Shown: positions 37,451 through 45,784, counted from the first letter of the stretch. The stretch is DNA of 64,000 bases from Thiomonas sp. X19 (GCF_900089495.1 NZ_LT605203.1:4342778-4406777); one strand, 5' to 3'. Program-made: numbers and translations. The notes: generated by a model from the sequence alone, not told the origin.

Positions 37451-38062
37451 ATGAGCCGACCGCAGGCACCTGACCCCATTCGCCGCCGCGGACTCATCGC
37501 CTTCGGGCTGGCCTTGACCGCTGGCATCTGGGCCGACCATGCCCGAGCGGCCACGGTCGATGCCCAGCCACTGAGCCTGGATCAGGAGGCGGATGGTCTT
37601 TACGCCAGCGCCACCGTGGTGTTTGCTCTGCCGCGTGCGCTGGAAGATGCGCTGCACCGCGGCATTCCGCTCTATTTCCTCACCCGCATCGAGGTGGTGC
37701 GCGGGCGCTGGTGGTGGTTCGACGAGAAAATCGGCACCGCCCAAGTCCTCACCCGCCTGGCCTATCAGCCGCTGCTGGAGAAGTACCGTGTGTCCACCGG
37801 CGCGCTGCAAAAGAGCTACAACAGCCTCGACGAGGCGCTCAGTCAGGTGCAGCATGCGCTGCATCTGAAAGTGGCCGACGCCAAAGACCTTGTGGTTGGC
37901 CAGAGCTATAGCGTGTACGCCAGTTTCGAGCTCGATTTGTCGCAGTTGCCGCGCCCGTTTCAGATCAACGTCAGCTCCCAGGTCGACTGGCAGCTGCAAG
38001 CCGATTTTCCCCGCGCCAACTTCACATGGAAACCGCCACAGTCAACCGCATCACCCGGGTAG
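37451..38062 (+). CDS. DUF4390 family protein
   Basis: The 203-residue product has an export signal (GLIAFGLALTAGIWADHARA) and the DUF4390 pattern (TVVFALPRALEDALHRGIPL, WWWFDEKIGTA, YRVSTGALQKSYNSLDEAL, ARAWQL-like SSQVDWQLQADFPRA near the end). The family is regularly found between rsmB and the ntrY-like kinase in Burkholderiales; its function is unknown. Its last 37 bases overlap the start of the kinase gene in another frame, so translation is coupled. Confidence 0.88.
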   Translation: MSRPQAPDPIRRRGLIAFGLALTAGIWADHARAATVDAQPLSLDQEADGLYASATVVFALPRALEDALHRGIPLYFLTRIEVVRGRWWWFDEKIGTAQVLTRLAYQPLLEKYRVSTGALQKSYNSLDEALSQVQHALHLKVADAKDLVVGQSYSVYASFELDLSQLPRPFQINVSSQVDWQLQADFPRANFTWKPPQSTASPG

Positions 38063-40287
38063 CCGCCTGGGCGGCGCTGGCCTCAGGCCTGCCGCTGGTG
38101 GTGTTCCTGGTGTTCCTACTGGCGGTGTCCACCAAGAACACGCAGGCCATCAACCCCTATTTTGGCGTGCTGTACTGGATCAACATCGCCGTGGCGGGGC
38201 TGCTGTTGCTGCTCATCGTCGGCCTCGCTTCGCGCCTGTTGTGGCGGCTGCGCCAGCGGCGTTTCGGCAGCCGCCTGCTGTTCAAGCTGGCCACGGTGTT
38301 CGTGCTCGTGGGCGTGCTGCCGGGGGCGGTGATTTATGTCGTCTCCTACCAGTTTGTCGCACGCAGCATCGAGACCTGGTTCGACGTCAAGGTCGAGCGT
38401 GCGCTCGACTCGGGCCTCAACCTCGGCCGCACCACGCTCGACGTCATGCTGGCCGACCTGCAGGCCAAGGGGCGCAATGTCGCCAGCCAGATCATCGATG
38501 CCCATGGCGCCGTCGCGCCCATGGAGCTGGAGCAACTGTTGCAGCAACTCGGCGTCGAGCAGGCCACGGTGTTCGACAGCAATGGCAACGTCCTGGCCAC
38601 GGCAGGCGGCAATCCATTCGCCCTGGTGCCCGATTTGCCGGGGAATGAATCCATGCGCCAGTTACGCCTCATGGGCCAACTGGCCAGTGTCGAGGGCGGC
38701 GACGACGGCATCGCCGGCGAGAACCAGAATCTCAAGCTGCGCGTGGTCGTACCGCTGCCTGCGCGCAGCCTGTTGCTGCCGGGGCACCAGCGCTACCTCA
38801 TGCTGGTGCAGAACGTGCCGTCGGCCATCTCCCGCAGCGCGCTCGAGGTGCAGCGCGCCTACGCCGAATATCAGGAGCGTGCGCTCGGGCGTGAAGGCCT
38901 GCGCCGCATGTACATCTCAACCCTGACCCTCACCTTGTTTCTCGCCGTGTTCGCCGCGGTGCTGATGGCCGTGTTGCTGGGCAACCAGTTGGCGCGCCCG
39001 TTGCTGTTGTTGGCCGACGGCATGAAGGCCGTGGCCGGCGGCGACCTGCGGCCGCGTCCCGAGCTGCAGTCGGCCGACGAACTCGGCACCCTCACGCGCT
39101 CGTTCAACGACATGACCGCGCAATTGTCCGAGGCCCGGCAACAAGCCGAAACCAGCCGGCATGCCCTCGAGGCCTCGCGTGCCTATTTGCAAAGCGTGCT
39201 CGACAACCTCTCGGCCGGCGTGCTGGTGCTGGGTGACGGCATGCGCCTGACCCTGGCCAATCCCAGCGCCACGCGCGTGCTGCGCTTGCCGCTGCAAGGT
39301 TCCATCGGCCAGACCATCGACAGCGTGGAGAGTCTCAAGCCCTTCGCCGCCGCCATCGATGCGGCCTTCCAGGAGCTTGCCGGCAGCGGCGGCGCCGACC
39401 ACTGGCTCAAGCAGATCGACTACACCCCGCAGGGCAGCGAGACCGCGCTCACGCTGCTGGTGCGCGGTGCGCGTCTGTCCCTGCCCGGGCAGGCAGCCGC
39501 CGTGGTGGTGTTCGACGACATCAGCGAACTCATTTCGGCGCAGCGCTCGCTCGCCTGGGGCGAGGTGGCACGACGCCTGGCCCATGAAATCAAGAACCCG
39601 CTCACGCCCATCCAGCTCTCGGCGGAGCGTTTGCAGATGAAGCTGGAAAGCAAACTCGTCGGTGCCGACCGCGACATGCTCGGCCGCGCCACCAACACCA
39701 TCGTCAACCAGGTCACGGCCATGCGCCGCATGGTCGACGAATTCCGCGACTACGCCCGCACACCGGCCACCGAACTCGCCCCGATGGACCTCAACGCCCT
39801 CGTGGGCGATGTGCTCAACCTCTACAGCGGCATGATTGCGCGCGACGGCGAGGAAGCCCCCCTGGTGCGGGCCGAATTGGCCCCCGGGCTGCCTTGCATC
39901 GAGGGTGATGCCACCCAGTTGCGTCAGGTCATCCACAACTTGCTGCAAAATGCACTCGATGCCGTCGCTGGGCAAGCACATCGTGAGGTCTGCATTCGCA
40001 CCGAGACCTTCCGTTCCGCCAATAGTGGAGCCCAGCGGGTGAGGCTTTCCGTGGCCGACAGCGGCCCGGGGTTTAGCGAAAAAATCATCGCCCGTGCCTT
40101 CGAACCCTATGTCACCACCAAGGCGCGCGGAACCGGACTCGGCCTGGCGGTGGTGAAGAAAATCGCCGAGGAGCACCATGCACGGGTCGAGGTGCAGAAT
40201 CTGCCCACGTCAACCCATGCGCATGGTGCGCGTGTATCTCTTATATTTCCCGCTGTGACATGCCCCGCGCCCGCAAGCGCTGCATGA
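38026..40287 (+). CDS. NtrY-like membrane histidine kinase
   Basis: The 753-residue sensor has three membrane segments in the first 115 residues, a periplasmic region to about residue 300, a fourth segment (LTLFLAVFAAVLMAVLLGNQ), a HAMP domain and a PAS domain (LDNLSAGVLVLGDGMRLTLA). The HisKA motif RLAHEIKNPLTPIQLSAERL has the phospho-His at about residue 520, followed by an HATPase with DSGPGF and GTGLGLAVVKKI. This is the NtrY/PrrB-like kinase of betaproteobacteria. It ends 25 nt before the regulator gene. Confidence 0.92.
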   Translation: METATVNRITRVAAWAALASGLPLVVFLVFLLAVSTKNTQAINPYFGVLYWINIAVAGLLLLLIVGLASRLLWRLRQRRFGSRLLFKLATVFVLVGVLPGAVIYVVSYQFVARSIETWFDVKVERALDSGLNLGRTTLDVMLADLQAKGRNVASQIIDAHGAVAPMELEQLLQQLGVEQATVFDSNGNVLATAGGNPFALVPDLPGNESMRQLRLMGQLASVEGGDDGIAGENQNLKLRVVVPLPARSLLLPGHQRYLMLVQNVPSAISRSALEVQRAYAEYQERALGREGLRRMYISTLTLTLFLAVFAAVLMAVLLGNQLARPLLLLADGMKAVAGGDLRPRPELQSADELGTLTRSFNDMTAQLSEARQQAETSRHALEASRAYLQSVLDNLSAGVLVLGDGMRLTLANPSATRVLRLPLQGSIGQTIDSVESLKPFAAAIDAAFQELAGSGGADHWLKQIDYTPQGSETALTLLVRGARLSLPGQAAAVVVFDDISELISAQRSLAWGEVARRLAHEIKNPLTPIQLSAERLQMKLESKLVGADRDMLGRATNTIVNQVTAMRRMVDEFRDYARTPATELAPMDLNALVGDVLNLYSGMIARDGEEAPLVRAELAPGLPCIEGDATQLRQVIHNLLQNALDAVAGQAHREVCIRTETFRSANSGAQRVRLSVADSGPGFSEKIIARAFEPYVTTKARGTGLGLAVVKKIAEEHHARVEVQNLPTSTHAHGARVSLIFPAVTCPAPASAA

Positions 40288-40312
40288 CGGCAAACCCCGG
40301 AACCCTCAGCGT

Positions 40313-40999
40313 ATGGCAAGCATCTTGGTGGTGGACGACGAAATCGGCATTCGCGATTTGTTGTCCGAGATTTTGAGTGACGAAGGCCACGCTGTCGAGG
40401 CCGCCGAGAACGCCCAGCAGGCTCGCGAGGTGCGCCTGCGACACCAGCCCGATCTGGTGCTGCTCGACATCTGGATGCCCGACACCGACGGCGTGACCCT
40501 GCTCAAGGAATGGGCCAGCGCCGGGCAACTCACCATGCCCGTCATCATGATGTCGGGGCACGGCACCATCGACAACGCCGTGGAAGCCACCCGCATCGGC
40601 GCCATGGCCTTTCTCGAAAAGCCCATCGCCCTGCAAAAACTGCTGCGCGCCGTCGAACAAGGCCTGAGCAAGCCAGCACCGAAAACCCATCAAGATGTGG
40701 CCTTGACCGCGCCGGCGCCCAGCCTGCCCGAGCCGCCGCCGCTCACGCTCATCGCCGAACAATCGTTCACCCTCGACCGGCCGCTGCGCGAGGCGCGTGA
40801 CGACTTCGAGCGGGCCTATTTCGAATTCCACCTCGCCCGTGAGGGCGGCAGCATGACCCGCGTCGCCGACAAGACCGGTCTCGAGCGCACTCATCTCTAT
40901 CGCAAGCTCAAACAACTGGGTGTCGACTGGGGGCGCACCGGGCGCAAGAACCAAGGCACCAGTCACTCCCCACCCGTTGACGATGGCCAGTCGGAGTGA
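40313..40999 (+). CDS. NtrX-like response regulator without AAA+ domain
   Basis: The 228-residue regulator has a receiver domain with Asp8/Asp9, phospho-acceptor Asp52 in LVLLDIWMPD, Ser/Thr in MMSGHGTID and Lys in FLEKPIAL. After a Pro-rich linker comes a Fis-type helix-turn-helix (GSMTRVADKTGLERTHLYRK). Classical NtrX has a sigma-54 AAA+ domain between these; here it is absent, so the protein probably does not drive sigma-54 promoters itself. It pairs with the upstream kinase. Confidence 0.9.
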   Translation: MASILVVDDEIGIRDLLSEILSDEGHAVEAAENAQQAREVRLRHQPDLVLLDIWMPDTDGVTLLKEWASAGQLTMPVIMMSGHGTIDNAVEATRIGAMAFLEKPIALQKLLRAVEQGLSKPAPKTHQDVALTAPAPSLPEPPPLTLIAEQSFTLDRPLREARDDFERAYFEFHLAREGGSMTRVADKTGLERTHLYRKLKQLGVDWGRTGRKNQGTSHSPPVDDGQSE

Positions 41000-41116
41000 T
41001 CGCGGCAGCAACCGAACCTTAATTTGCTATGATTGCGCGCTTTGTTTGCGGCGGCTTTGCAAACAGCATGTCGATTCAAGCCAACTCGCAGCGCCCAGCG
41101 CTCGCGTCCAGTTTTC

Positions 41117-41192
41117 GGCCAGGTAGCTCAGTCGGTAGAGCAGCGGATTGAAAATCCGCGTGTCGGCGGTTCGATTCCGTCCCTGGCCACCA
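41117..41192 (+). tRNA. tRNA-Phe (GAA anticodon)
   Basis: A full cloverleaf with acceptor stem GGCCAGG/CCTGGCC, anticodon loop ATTGAAAAT giving GAA, T-loop GGTTCGATTCC and encoded CCA. Its 3' part from the anticodon arm on is the left attachment repeat of the element that follows. Confidence 0.97.
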
Positions 41193-41194
41193 AT
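41145..41194 (+). repeat. attL: 50-bp tRNA-Phe 3'-end repeat
   Basis: This stretch, from the anticodon stem to two bases past the encoded CCA, is identical to 49789-49838. The flanking bases differ on both sides, which fixes the length at exactly 50 bp. It marks the left end of the integrated element and rebuilds an intact tRNA-Phe. Confidence 0.95.
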
Positions 41195-41209
41195 AAAATC
41201 AAGCACTTG

Positions 41210-41236
41210 GCCCAGCTTTACCCGCTGGGCTTTTTG
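41210..41236 (+). terminator. Terminator after tRNA-Phe
   Basis: A perfect 7-bp stem GCCCAGC/GCTGGGC with a 7-nt loop is followed by TTTTTG on the plus strand, 18 nt after the tRNA. It lies within the element, so the element supplies a replacement terminator to the tRNA gene it interrupts. Confidence 0.85.
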
Positions 41237-41326
41237 TTGCCCGGCGCTCATGTAATGGCTGTGTAATGTCTGTGCGGGAATGGCTGCTCCAGAAACGACA
41301 AACCCGGCGCGATGGCCGGGCGTCGT

Positions 41327-41554
41327 TCATAGCTCATCAAGGGCCTGCCGCTGCTCCCGCAGGGCTTCGATAGCCCACCGCAACAGCGCGCGATGCTCGG
41401 CATCAAACAGGCCGTGCTTCGTGCTATTGGCTGCCGCCTTGGCCTTGCCTTCGGGCGTCCTCGGCCCGGTTGACTGCTCCCACGGCCTCCACTGCCTGAT
41501 TGCCTCGCGCTGGCGCTGCCTGCGCTCCGGGGACCATCCTTTGCTGCTGCTCAT
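41327..41554 (-). CDS. Small phage-like protein, unknown function
   Basis: This 75-residue basic protein (SKGWSPERRQRQREAIRQWR, then STGPRTPEGKAKAAANSTKH) resembles small proteins found beside terminase-like genes in prophages (STGP-TPEGKA...N..KHG pattern). Its ATG lies inside the 3' end of the upstream gene, so 131 bp are read in two frames. It is the last gene of the element's operon. Confidence 0.6.
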   Translation of the reverse strand: MSSSKGWSPERRQRQREAIRQWRPWEQSTGPRTPEGKAKAAANSTKHGLFDAEHRALLRWAIEALREQRQALDEL

Positions 41555-42128
41555 GGGTTGCGTCTTCCAATAGTTCGTTTGCTGGCTTCGGCGCTTCTTG
41601 GGCGTGCGTGCGCGCGTGCGTACTGCTCTCGAAATTGCCGTTGTTCACCTGCTGAGGGCCGGTCGTCACGTTCGCTTGCTTGGCAAAGATGGTCGGGCCA
41701 GCGCGAAGGTTGCCCAGCACTTCGGCTGTGCGGGCGCATTGAGCCTGCGCCTTGAGCGCCAGCCGCATATAGCTCTCTGCCGCGTTCAGGTACTGGCCCA
41801 TATTGCCCTGCGCTCGCATGGCGCAATCAACGAATACGCCATGCAGCGCCACGATTTGCCCGGTAAGGATGTGCTCCAGTCCTGACAAGTCGCCACTAGA
41901 CACCGCATCGCCTGCCTGCTTGATGGCCCGCGCTACGTCGCCCAGTGGCGTTTCAGCAAACGTGCGGCGCGCGAATGCCTCGGCAACGTGGGCGGTTTGA
42001 TAGTTGCCGCGTGCAATGGCACCAGCGCGTGCAATGCCTTGTTCGATACGCTGCTCTTGCGCGGCGAGAAATGCCGCTTCGTCCTGGCTGGCGGCGGGCG
42101 GCAGCTTGGTTGCTCTGGGTTTCGTCAT
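41424..42128 (-). CDS. Element-encoded protein of unknown function
   Basis: A 234-residue, Ala/Gln-rich, mostly helical protein (starts MTKPRATKLPPAASQDEAAF; central LSGLEHILTGQIVALHGVFV and MGQYLNAAESYMRLALKAQA). The helical middle resembles short conserved proteins of phage and satellite elements, but I assign no function. Its start overlaps the nuclease gene stop by 4 nt. The low-complexity C-terminal 45 residues overlap the next gene in another frame. Confidence 0.65.
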   Translation of the reverse strand: MTKPRATKLPPAASQDEAAFLAAQEQRIEQGIARAGAIARGNYQTAHVAEAFARRTFAETPLGDVARAIKQAGDAVSSGDLSGLEHILTGQIVALHGVFVDCAMRAQGNMGQYLNAAESYMRLALKAQAQCARTAEVLGNLRAGPTIFAKQANVTTGPQQVNNGNFESSTHARTHAQEAPKPANELLEDATHEQQQRMVPGAQAAPARGNQAVEAVGAVNRAEDARRQGQGGSQ

Positions 42129-42505
42129 CGCATACCCGCCCGCATCAACTGCGCGGCGGCCTCAAGTCGAAGGGTTGCCAGTTCACGGCCTGGCGCGAAG
42201 ATGGCCGGGGCAAGCTCGGCGGCGTCCACCACGGCAAGCCAAGGGCGGCGGCTCTGGCGATAGAACAGCACCGGCTTGCGGTTCATCGCCTCGGCCTGTC
42301 TGCGTGCCTGCTGCCACCATGCCGGAATTGCCAGCGCCTCGCACCGCTTGCACTCTATGGCCCAGCCGGGCACGTCCAGGCCGTCAGCACCACCGGCGCG
42401 GGTCTGGCCGATGTTCCGGCGCACCGTGTAGCCCATCAATTCAGACAAGGCGGCGAACAGTTCGCGCTCGCCCGATGCGCCCTTGTTTCGCTGTGATGCG
42501 CTCAT
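42125..42505 (-). CDS. Holliday-junction-resolvase-like nuclease
   Basis: The 126-residue product (NKGASGERELFAALSEL) has a PD-(D/E)xK-type core: an early Glu in GERELF, Asp in GGADGLDV and the ExK motif in WAIECKRCEALAIP. This layout is that of small archaeal-type Hjc resolvases and phage endonucleases. The ATG overlaps the SSB-like gene stop by 4 nt. Cleavage activity and substrate are inferred from the motif order only. Confidence 0.7.
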   Translation of the reverse strand: MSASQRNKGASGERELFAALSELMGYTVRRNIGQTRAGGADGLDVPGWAIECKRCEALAIPAWWQQARRQAEAMNRKPVLFYRQSRRPWLAVVDAAELAPAIFAPGRELATLRLEAAAQLMRAGMR

Positions 42506-42876
42506 TCCCACGGCCTCCCATCGTCCAACGGATCTAGGGCGGCCTTTGCAGGGGCTTCGCTGGCCTTGCGCTTGCGCTGCACGGCGTAGGTCGTTAGCAC
42601 CGCATGGGCCTGCATGTCGAGCACCGGGCGCGGCTCGCCACTGGCTGGCGTCCACACTTTCGGCGTGAGCATTCCGGCGATGTGTACCGGCTCCCCTGCG
42701 TTCAGCGCCAGCAGCGCAGCGCATGCGGCCTTGTCAAAGGCAATCACGTTCACAAACAAGGCTTCACCGCTCTGCATCGGCGTGCGCACCTTGCACACCA
42801 CAAACGGCTTGCCAGCTTGGCCGGTTTTCTGTTCGGCGGCGGCGTGTAGCGTGCCACCTATCAATGCGTCAATCAT
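42502..42876 (-). CDS. SSB-like single-stranded DNA-binding protein
   Basis: The 124-residue product starts MIDALIGGTLHAAAEQKTG and has an OB-fold pattern seen in element-borne single-strand binding proteins (PFVVCKVRTPMQSGEALFVN, VHIAGMLTPKVWTP). It ends DPLDDGRPWE, not in the usual DDDIPF tip, which chromosomal SSB uses to recruit partners. It lies between the primase-helicase and the nuclease, as expected of a replication module. Confidence 0.7.
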   Translation of the reverse strand: MIDALIGGTLHAAAEQKTGQAGKPFVVCKVRTPMQSGEALFVNVIAFDKAACAALLALNAGEPVHIAGMLTPKVWTPASGEPRPVLDMQAHAVLTTYAVQRKRKASEAPAKAALDPLDDGRPWE

Positions 42877-42989
42877 GGTCGGCCTCCAGTGGCACGGGTC
42901 AGGACATACAGGGCAAGGGCTGCAATCGTTGCAGGCGGCAGCGCCAGCAGGCAGAGCACCAGCAGGGCGAAGGTTCGGGCGGCGTTCAT
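42873..42989 (-). CDS. 38-residue membrane peptide
   Basis: A very small frame (MNAARTFALLVLCLLALPPA...) with one hydrophobic segment and a short basic end (TRATGGRP). Its TGA overlaps the ATG of the SSB-like gene (ATGA), the same coupling used by the neighbouring genes, which supports translation. Function is unknown. Confidence 0.5.
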   Translation of the reverse strand: MNAARTFALLVLCLLALPPATIAALALYVLTRATGGRP

Positions 42990-43053
42990 GGCTTTGGCTC
43001 CAGGTTTTGGCTTTGCTCCAGGGAAAGGTTTTGCAACCACACACCCGGCCCGG

Positions 43054-43162
43054 TTCCCGCTTCCCGCTTTCCCGCAGCTATATAGCTGCTGCGGGAATCG
43101 CGGGAAAAGCTCGCGGGGTTCCGGTGTTCCCGTTCTCGGGATATTTCGGGAATCGCGGGAAA
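43054..43162. other. Putative replication origin: TTCCCGC repeats and palindrome
   Basis: Directly after the primase-helicase gene, TTCCCGC occurs three times in one direction (43054, 43061, 43069). A perfect 16-bp palindrome GCAGCTATATAGCTGC (43074-43089) follows. The 15-bp block GGGAATCGCGGGAAA then occurs twice (43093 and 43148), carrying the inverse motif. Short repeats facing an AT-centred palindrome beside a primase gene are typical of satellite origins. Origin activity is inferred. Confidence 0.5.
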
Positions 43163-43164
43163 GT

Positions 43165-45090
43165 TCAGGCAAGCCATAACCACCCCCCTTCGATGTGGAG
43201 CAAACCCCGTCCGGCGAGTCCGGTAAGGGCCTGCTGTGCGCGTTCTGTCTGGCGCTTCGCTTCGCACGGCAGGCGGCCCCGCAGCGCATCAATGGCGGCC
43301 TCCACACCGATGCAGGGCGTTCCCGCTGGCACACATTCGGGCATGCCTTCGCGGCTGGCTTTTTTCAGCACATCCGGCAAGGCGTCCCACACGATGCGTT
43401 GATTCCCGGACTTCGGCGGCAGTGCCTTGCGCACCTCGGCCCGTGTGGTGTCTGCCACCACGGCGCACGATGAAACCGGCGTGCCGTCCGGTTCAATGCC
43501 CAGCGTTACCACCTCCAGCCGAAACGGGATGCTCTCAGCGTCGGCACCGTCTTTGCTCTTGGCAATGCGCCACTCCCTGGCGTCACCATCCCGGCGCACC
43601 TCGATGGCAGCATCAAGGGCGGCGTGTAGGCTGGAATGCCCCCGCATGCCTTTGGTGGAGTCTTTGCCAGCATGGTGAATCAGCAGCACCAGGCCACCTA
43701 TGCGGCGCTGCAAATCGGCGGCGGCTTCGATGATGCGGCCCATGTCCTGGCTGCTGTTTTCGTCCACACCCGGCGCAGCGCGGTTCAGCGTGTCGAGCAC
43801 CACCAGACCAGCACCACGGCACGCCTCGGCAAGCTCTGCCACATCATCCGGCTGGAGCAAATCGAACGGCTGCGACACCACAAAGCGCAAGCCTTCGGGC
43901 GCTGGCCTGCCGTGGTGTTTATCCCATGCCTGCACGCGCTGCGATAGCCCGGCCTCACCTTCCAGGCCCACATACACCACGGGCGCGGGCCTCACGCGAT
44001 AGGTAAACCAGCGGCGGCCCTCGGCAATCGCGGCGGCGGCGTCCAAGGCAAGAAACGTCTTGCCGCTGCCCGATGCGCCAAACAGCGCGGCCAGTCCCTC
44101 GGCAGGCAACACACCACGCACCAGCCAGACCAGCGGCGGCAGTGCGGCCAGTTCGGCGGCAGTGCGCAGCTTGTAGCGGCGTTCGGGTTCGGCAGGCGTC
44201 GATAGCAGCACCTCCAGCGCATCGGCTCCAAACTCTGCGGCGTAATCGCTCGCGTCATAGTTCGCGGGCTTATCGGCAGGCATGCGCACCACCTGGCACC
44301 CGTGTTCGCGGGCGATGGCCTCGGCCTGCGCCTCCTTGCCCACATCGGGCACCAGCACCAGCGGCACGGCTTGCGCCTTGATGGCTTTCACCACGGCACC
44401 CATGCGGCCCGCACCAAAGCACACGGCGGCGGGTTGCCCGGTTGCTTGCCAGCAGGCCCATGCTTGGCCGATGCCCTCCACCACATAGCAGCATGCAGCG
44501 TCCGCAATCTCGCCCACGATGTGCAGGCCGTCGCCAAAGCTCGCACCGGCAAGGTTCAGCTTTTTGCCAGCACCAGGCGGCGGGATGAATTGCAGGGTTT
44601 GCAGTTCACCGGCCAGCGTGCGGCAGGGCACCACAAGCCAGCCGGAAACGTCATGCCCGGCAATACGCAGGGATGAACCGGCGGGCACCTGGCGCAAGCC
44701 TTCGGCGTTGCCACGCTTGGCCACGATGTAGCCATGCAGTGGGCTTGCGGGTTCGCACTGCTCCCAGATAGCGGCAGCGTCAGGCTGTGCGCTGCGCGGG
44801 GTTGCTTGGCGCTGCGGCTTTGCTGTGTCTTTCCATCCGTGATGATGCGCAAGGTGAAACAGCGTGCCCGGCCCTGTGCCACCGTCCGGCTTGATGCTGC
44901 GAAATGCCGATTGCACGTCCTTTGCGCCCTTGTAATTCGGCGCTGCGCTGCTCCAAGCGTCGATGGCGTCAACGTCCAACCCTGCGGCGATTGCGGCGCG
45001 GCCTACGCGGTGCCAATCTTCGCGGGGCAAGTCTGCCGGGATGGCCTGCAATGCGCTGCGGGCGCGTTCGGTATCGTGTCCGTTCATCAT
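43165..45090 (-). CDS. Primase-helicase with PriCT-2, Toprim and RepA-like ATPase domains
   Basis: The 641-residue product starts MMNGHDTERARSALQAIP. Residues 10-75 fit a PriCT-2 domain (DLPREDWHRVGRAAIAAG). Residues about 170-300 form a Toprim-like primase part (GGAG-type FGAGRMGAVVKAIKA, LVLVPDVGKEAQA). The C-terminal half is a RepA/DnaB-type ATPase with Walker A FGASGSGKTFLAL (about residue 335), LVVLDTLNRA as Walker B and LLIHHAGKDSTKGMRGHSSL. It would initiate and unwind during element replication. Its ATG pair overlaps the upstream stop. Confidence 0.85.
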   Translation of the reverse strand: MMNGHDTERARSALQAIPADLPREDWHRVGRAAIAAGLDVDAIDAWSSAAPNYKGAKDVQSAFRSIKPDGGTGPGTLFHLAHHHGWKDTAKPQRQATPRSAQPDAAAIWEQCEPASPLHGYIVAKRGNAEGLRQVPAGSSLRIAGHDVSGWLVVPCRTLAGELQTLQFIPPPGAGKKLNLAGASFGDGLHIVGEIADAACCYVVEGIGQAWACWQATGQPAAVCFGAGRMGAVVKAIKAQAVPLVLVPDVGKEAQAEAIAREHGCQVVRMPADKPANYDASDYAAEFGADALEVLLSTPAEPERRYKLRTAAELAALPPLVWLVRGVLPAEGLAALFGASGSGKTFLALDAAAAIAEGRRWFTYRVRPAPVVYVGLEGEAGLSQRVQAWDKHHGRPAPEGLRFVVSQPFDLLQPDDVAELAEACRGAGLVVLDTLNRAAPGVDENSSQDMGRIIEAAADLQRRIGGLVLLIHHAGKDSTKGMRGHSSLHAALDAAIEVRRDGDAREWRIAKSKDGADAESIPFRLEVVTLGIEPDGTPVSSCAVVADTTRAEVRKALPPKSGNQRIVWDALPDVLKKASREGMPECVPAGTPCIGVEAAIDALRGRLPCEAKRQTERAQQALTGLAGRGLLHIEGGWLWLA

Positions 45091-45437
45091 GGGCGCGCTC
45101 CCTTCACGGCCTTGATATCCGAAGGCTCCAGGCTGTACCGGGCGATGCCGCAGGATTTGCCAGTCCACGGCTGGCCGTCCTCTGTCAGCGTCCGAACGTG
45201 CCAGCCTTTGCGCTTGAGCAACCAAGCGTAGGCGGCGAGTCGCCATGTCCGGGCGATGCTTCCAAACTCAGGATGGTTGAGGGTCGCGCCGTCGAGCAAA
45301 GCGGCGAGTAGCTGCCCCTCCTTCGTTGCGTTGTTCGGCCAAACGGGGGAGAATGCAGGCTGTTCGAAAAGCTCTTGCTGTGCTGCCTCGGACTGCCCCC
45401 GGCTGCCACCGGGGGTTTGTTTTTTCTGGGCGTCCAT
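45087..45437 (-). CDS. Element protein of unknown function
   Basis: The 116-residue product starts MDAQKKQTPGGSRGQSEAA and continues PVWPNNATKEGQLLAALLDG, TLNHPEFGSIARTWRLAAY, KGWHVRTLTEDGQPWTG. The second half has a helix-turn-helix-like look (LLAALLDG...HP.F....TWRLAAYAWLLKRKGW) and resembles small proteins placed between AlpA and primase genes in integrative elements. Start and stop overlap both neighbours by 1-4 nt. The function is not known. Confidence 0.65.
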   Translation of the reverse strand: MDAQKKQTPGGSRGQSEAAQQELFEQPAFSPVWPNNATKEGQLLAALLDGATLNHPEFGSIARTWRLAAYAWLLKRKGWHVRTLTEDGQPWTGKSCGIARYSLEPSDIKAVKGARP

Positions 45438-45658
45438 CAGGCACCCCCTTGCAGCAGCTTCGCCACTTCCGCCACGCTCCACAGAAGGCGACCACCAACG
45501 CGGTGCGGGCGAATACCGTAGGCGTGCCCTTGAATGCAAAGGTTCTTGCGGATGGTTTGGCCTGTGCGCTTGATGGCGCGGCCAAACTCTGCGGTGTCCA
45601 AATAATCCCGGTTTGCTGCAATCGCGGCAAGTGTGGGCGGGTAATTCGACGTTTCCAT
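45437..45658 (-). CDS. AlpA-like DNA-binding protein
   Basis: The 73-residue product (METSNYPPTLAAIAANRDYL, then AEFGRAIKRTGQTIRKNLCI and RVGGRLLWSVAEVAKLLQGG) has the winged-helix form of AlpA/excisionase-type proteins. It carries a DNA-recognition helix and ends with the typical site-reading beta-hairpin RRVGG-LLW. Such proteins regulate integrase or act as directionality factor. It is one base from the next gene and follows a G-rich repeat. Confidence 0.65.
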   Translation of the reverse strand: METSNYPPTLAAIAANRDYLDTAEFGRAIKRTGQTIRKNLCIQGHAYGIRPHRVGGRLLWSVAEVAKLLQGGA

Positions 45659-45724
45659 ATCAACTCCGATTTGTCCCTGCATGTGCAGTAACGAAAAACA
45701 GAATTGATTGGAATTTCCCGACTA

Positions 45725-45760
45725 TCCTCCCCCGCAACCCTCCCCCGCAACCCTCCCCCG
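45725..45760. repeat. Three 13-bp C-rich repeats, G-quadruplex prone on the minus strand
   Basis: A 13-bp unit (C/T)CCTCCCCCGCAA occurs three times in tandem, the last shortened to its first 10 bases, in the 126-nt gap upstream of the AlpA-like gene. Read on the coding (minus) strand this is a run of GGGGG/GGG blocks separated by one- or four-base loops, the classic G-quadruplex layout. A GGGGGAG at 45773-45779 on the plus strand can also pair with any of the C-blocks to make a hairpin. Confidence 0.75.
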
Positions 45761-45784
45761 TTCCACCAATTTGGGGGAGTAGTG

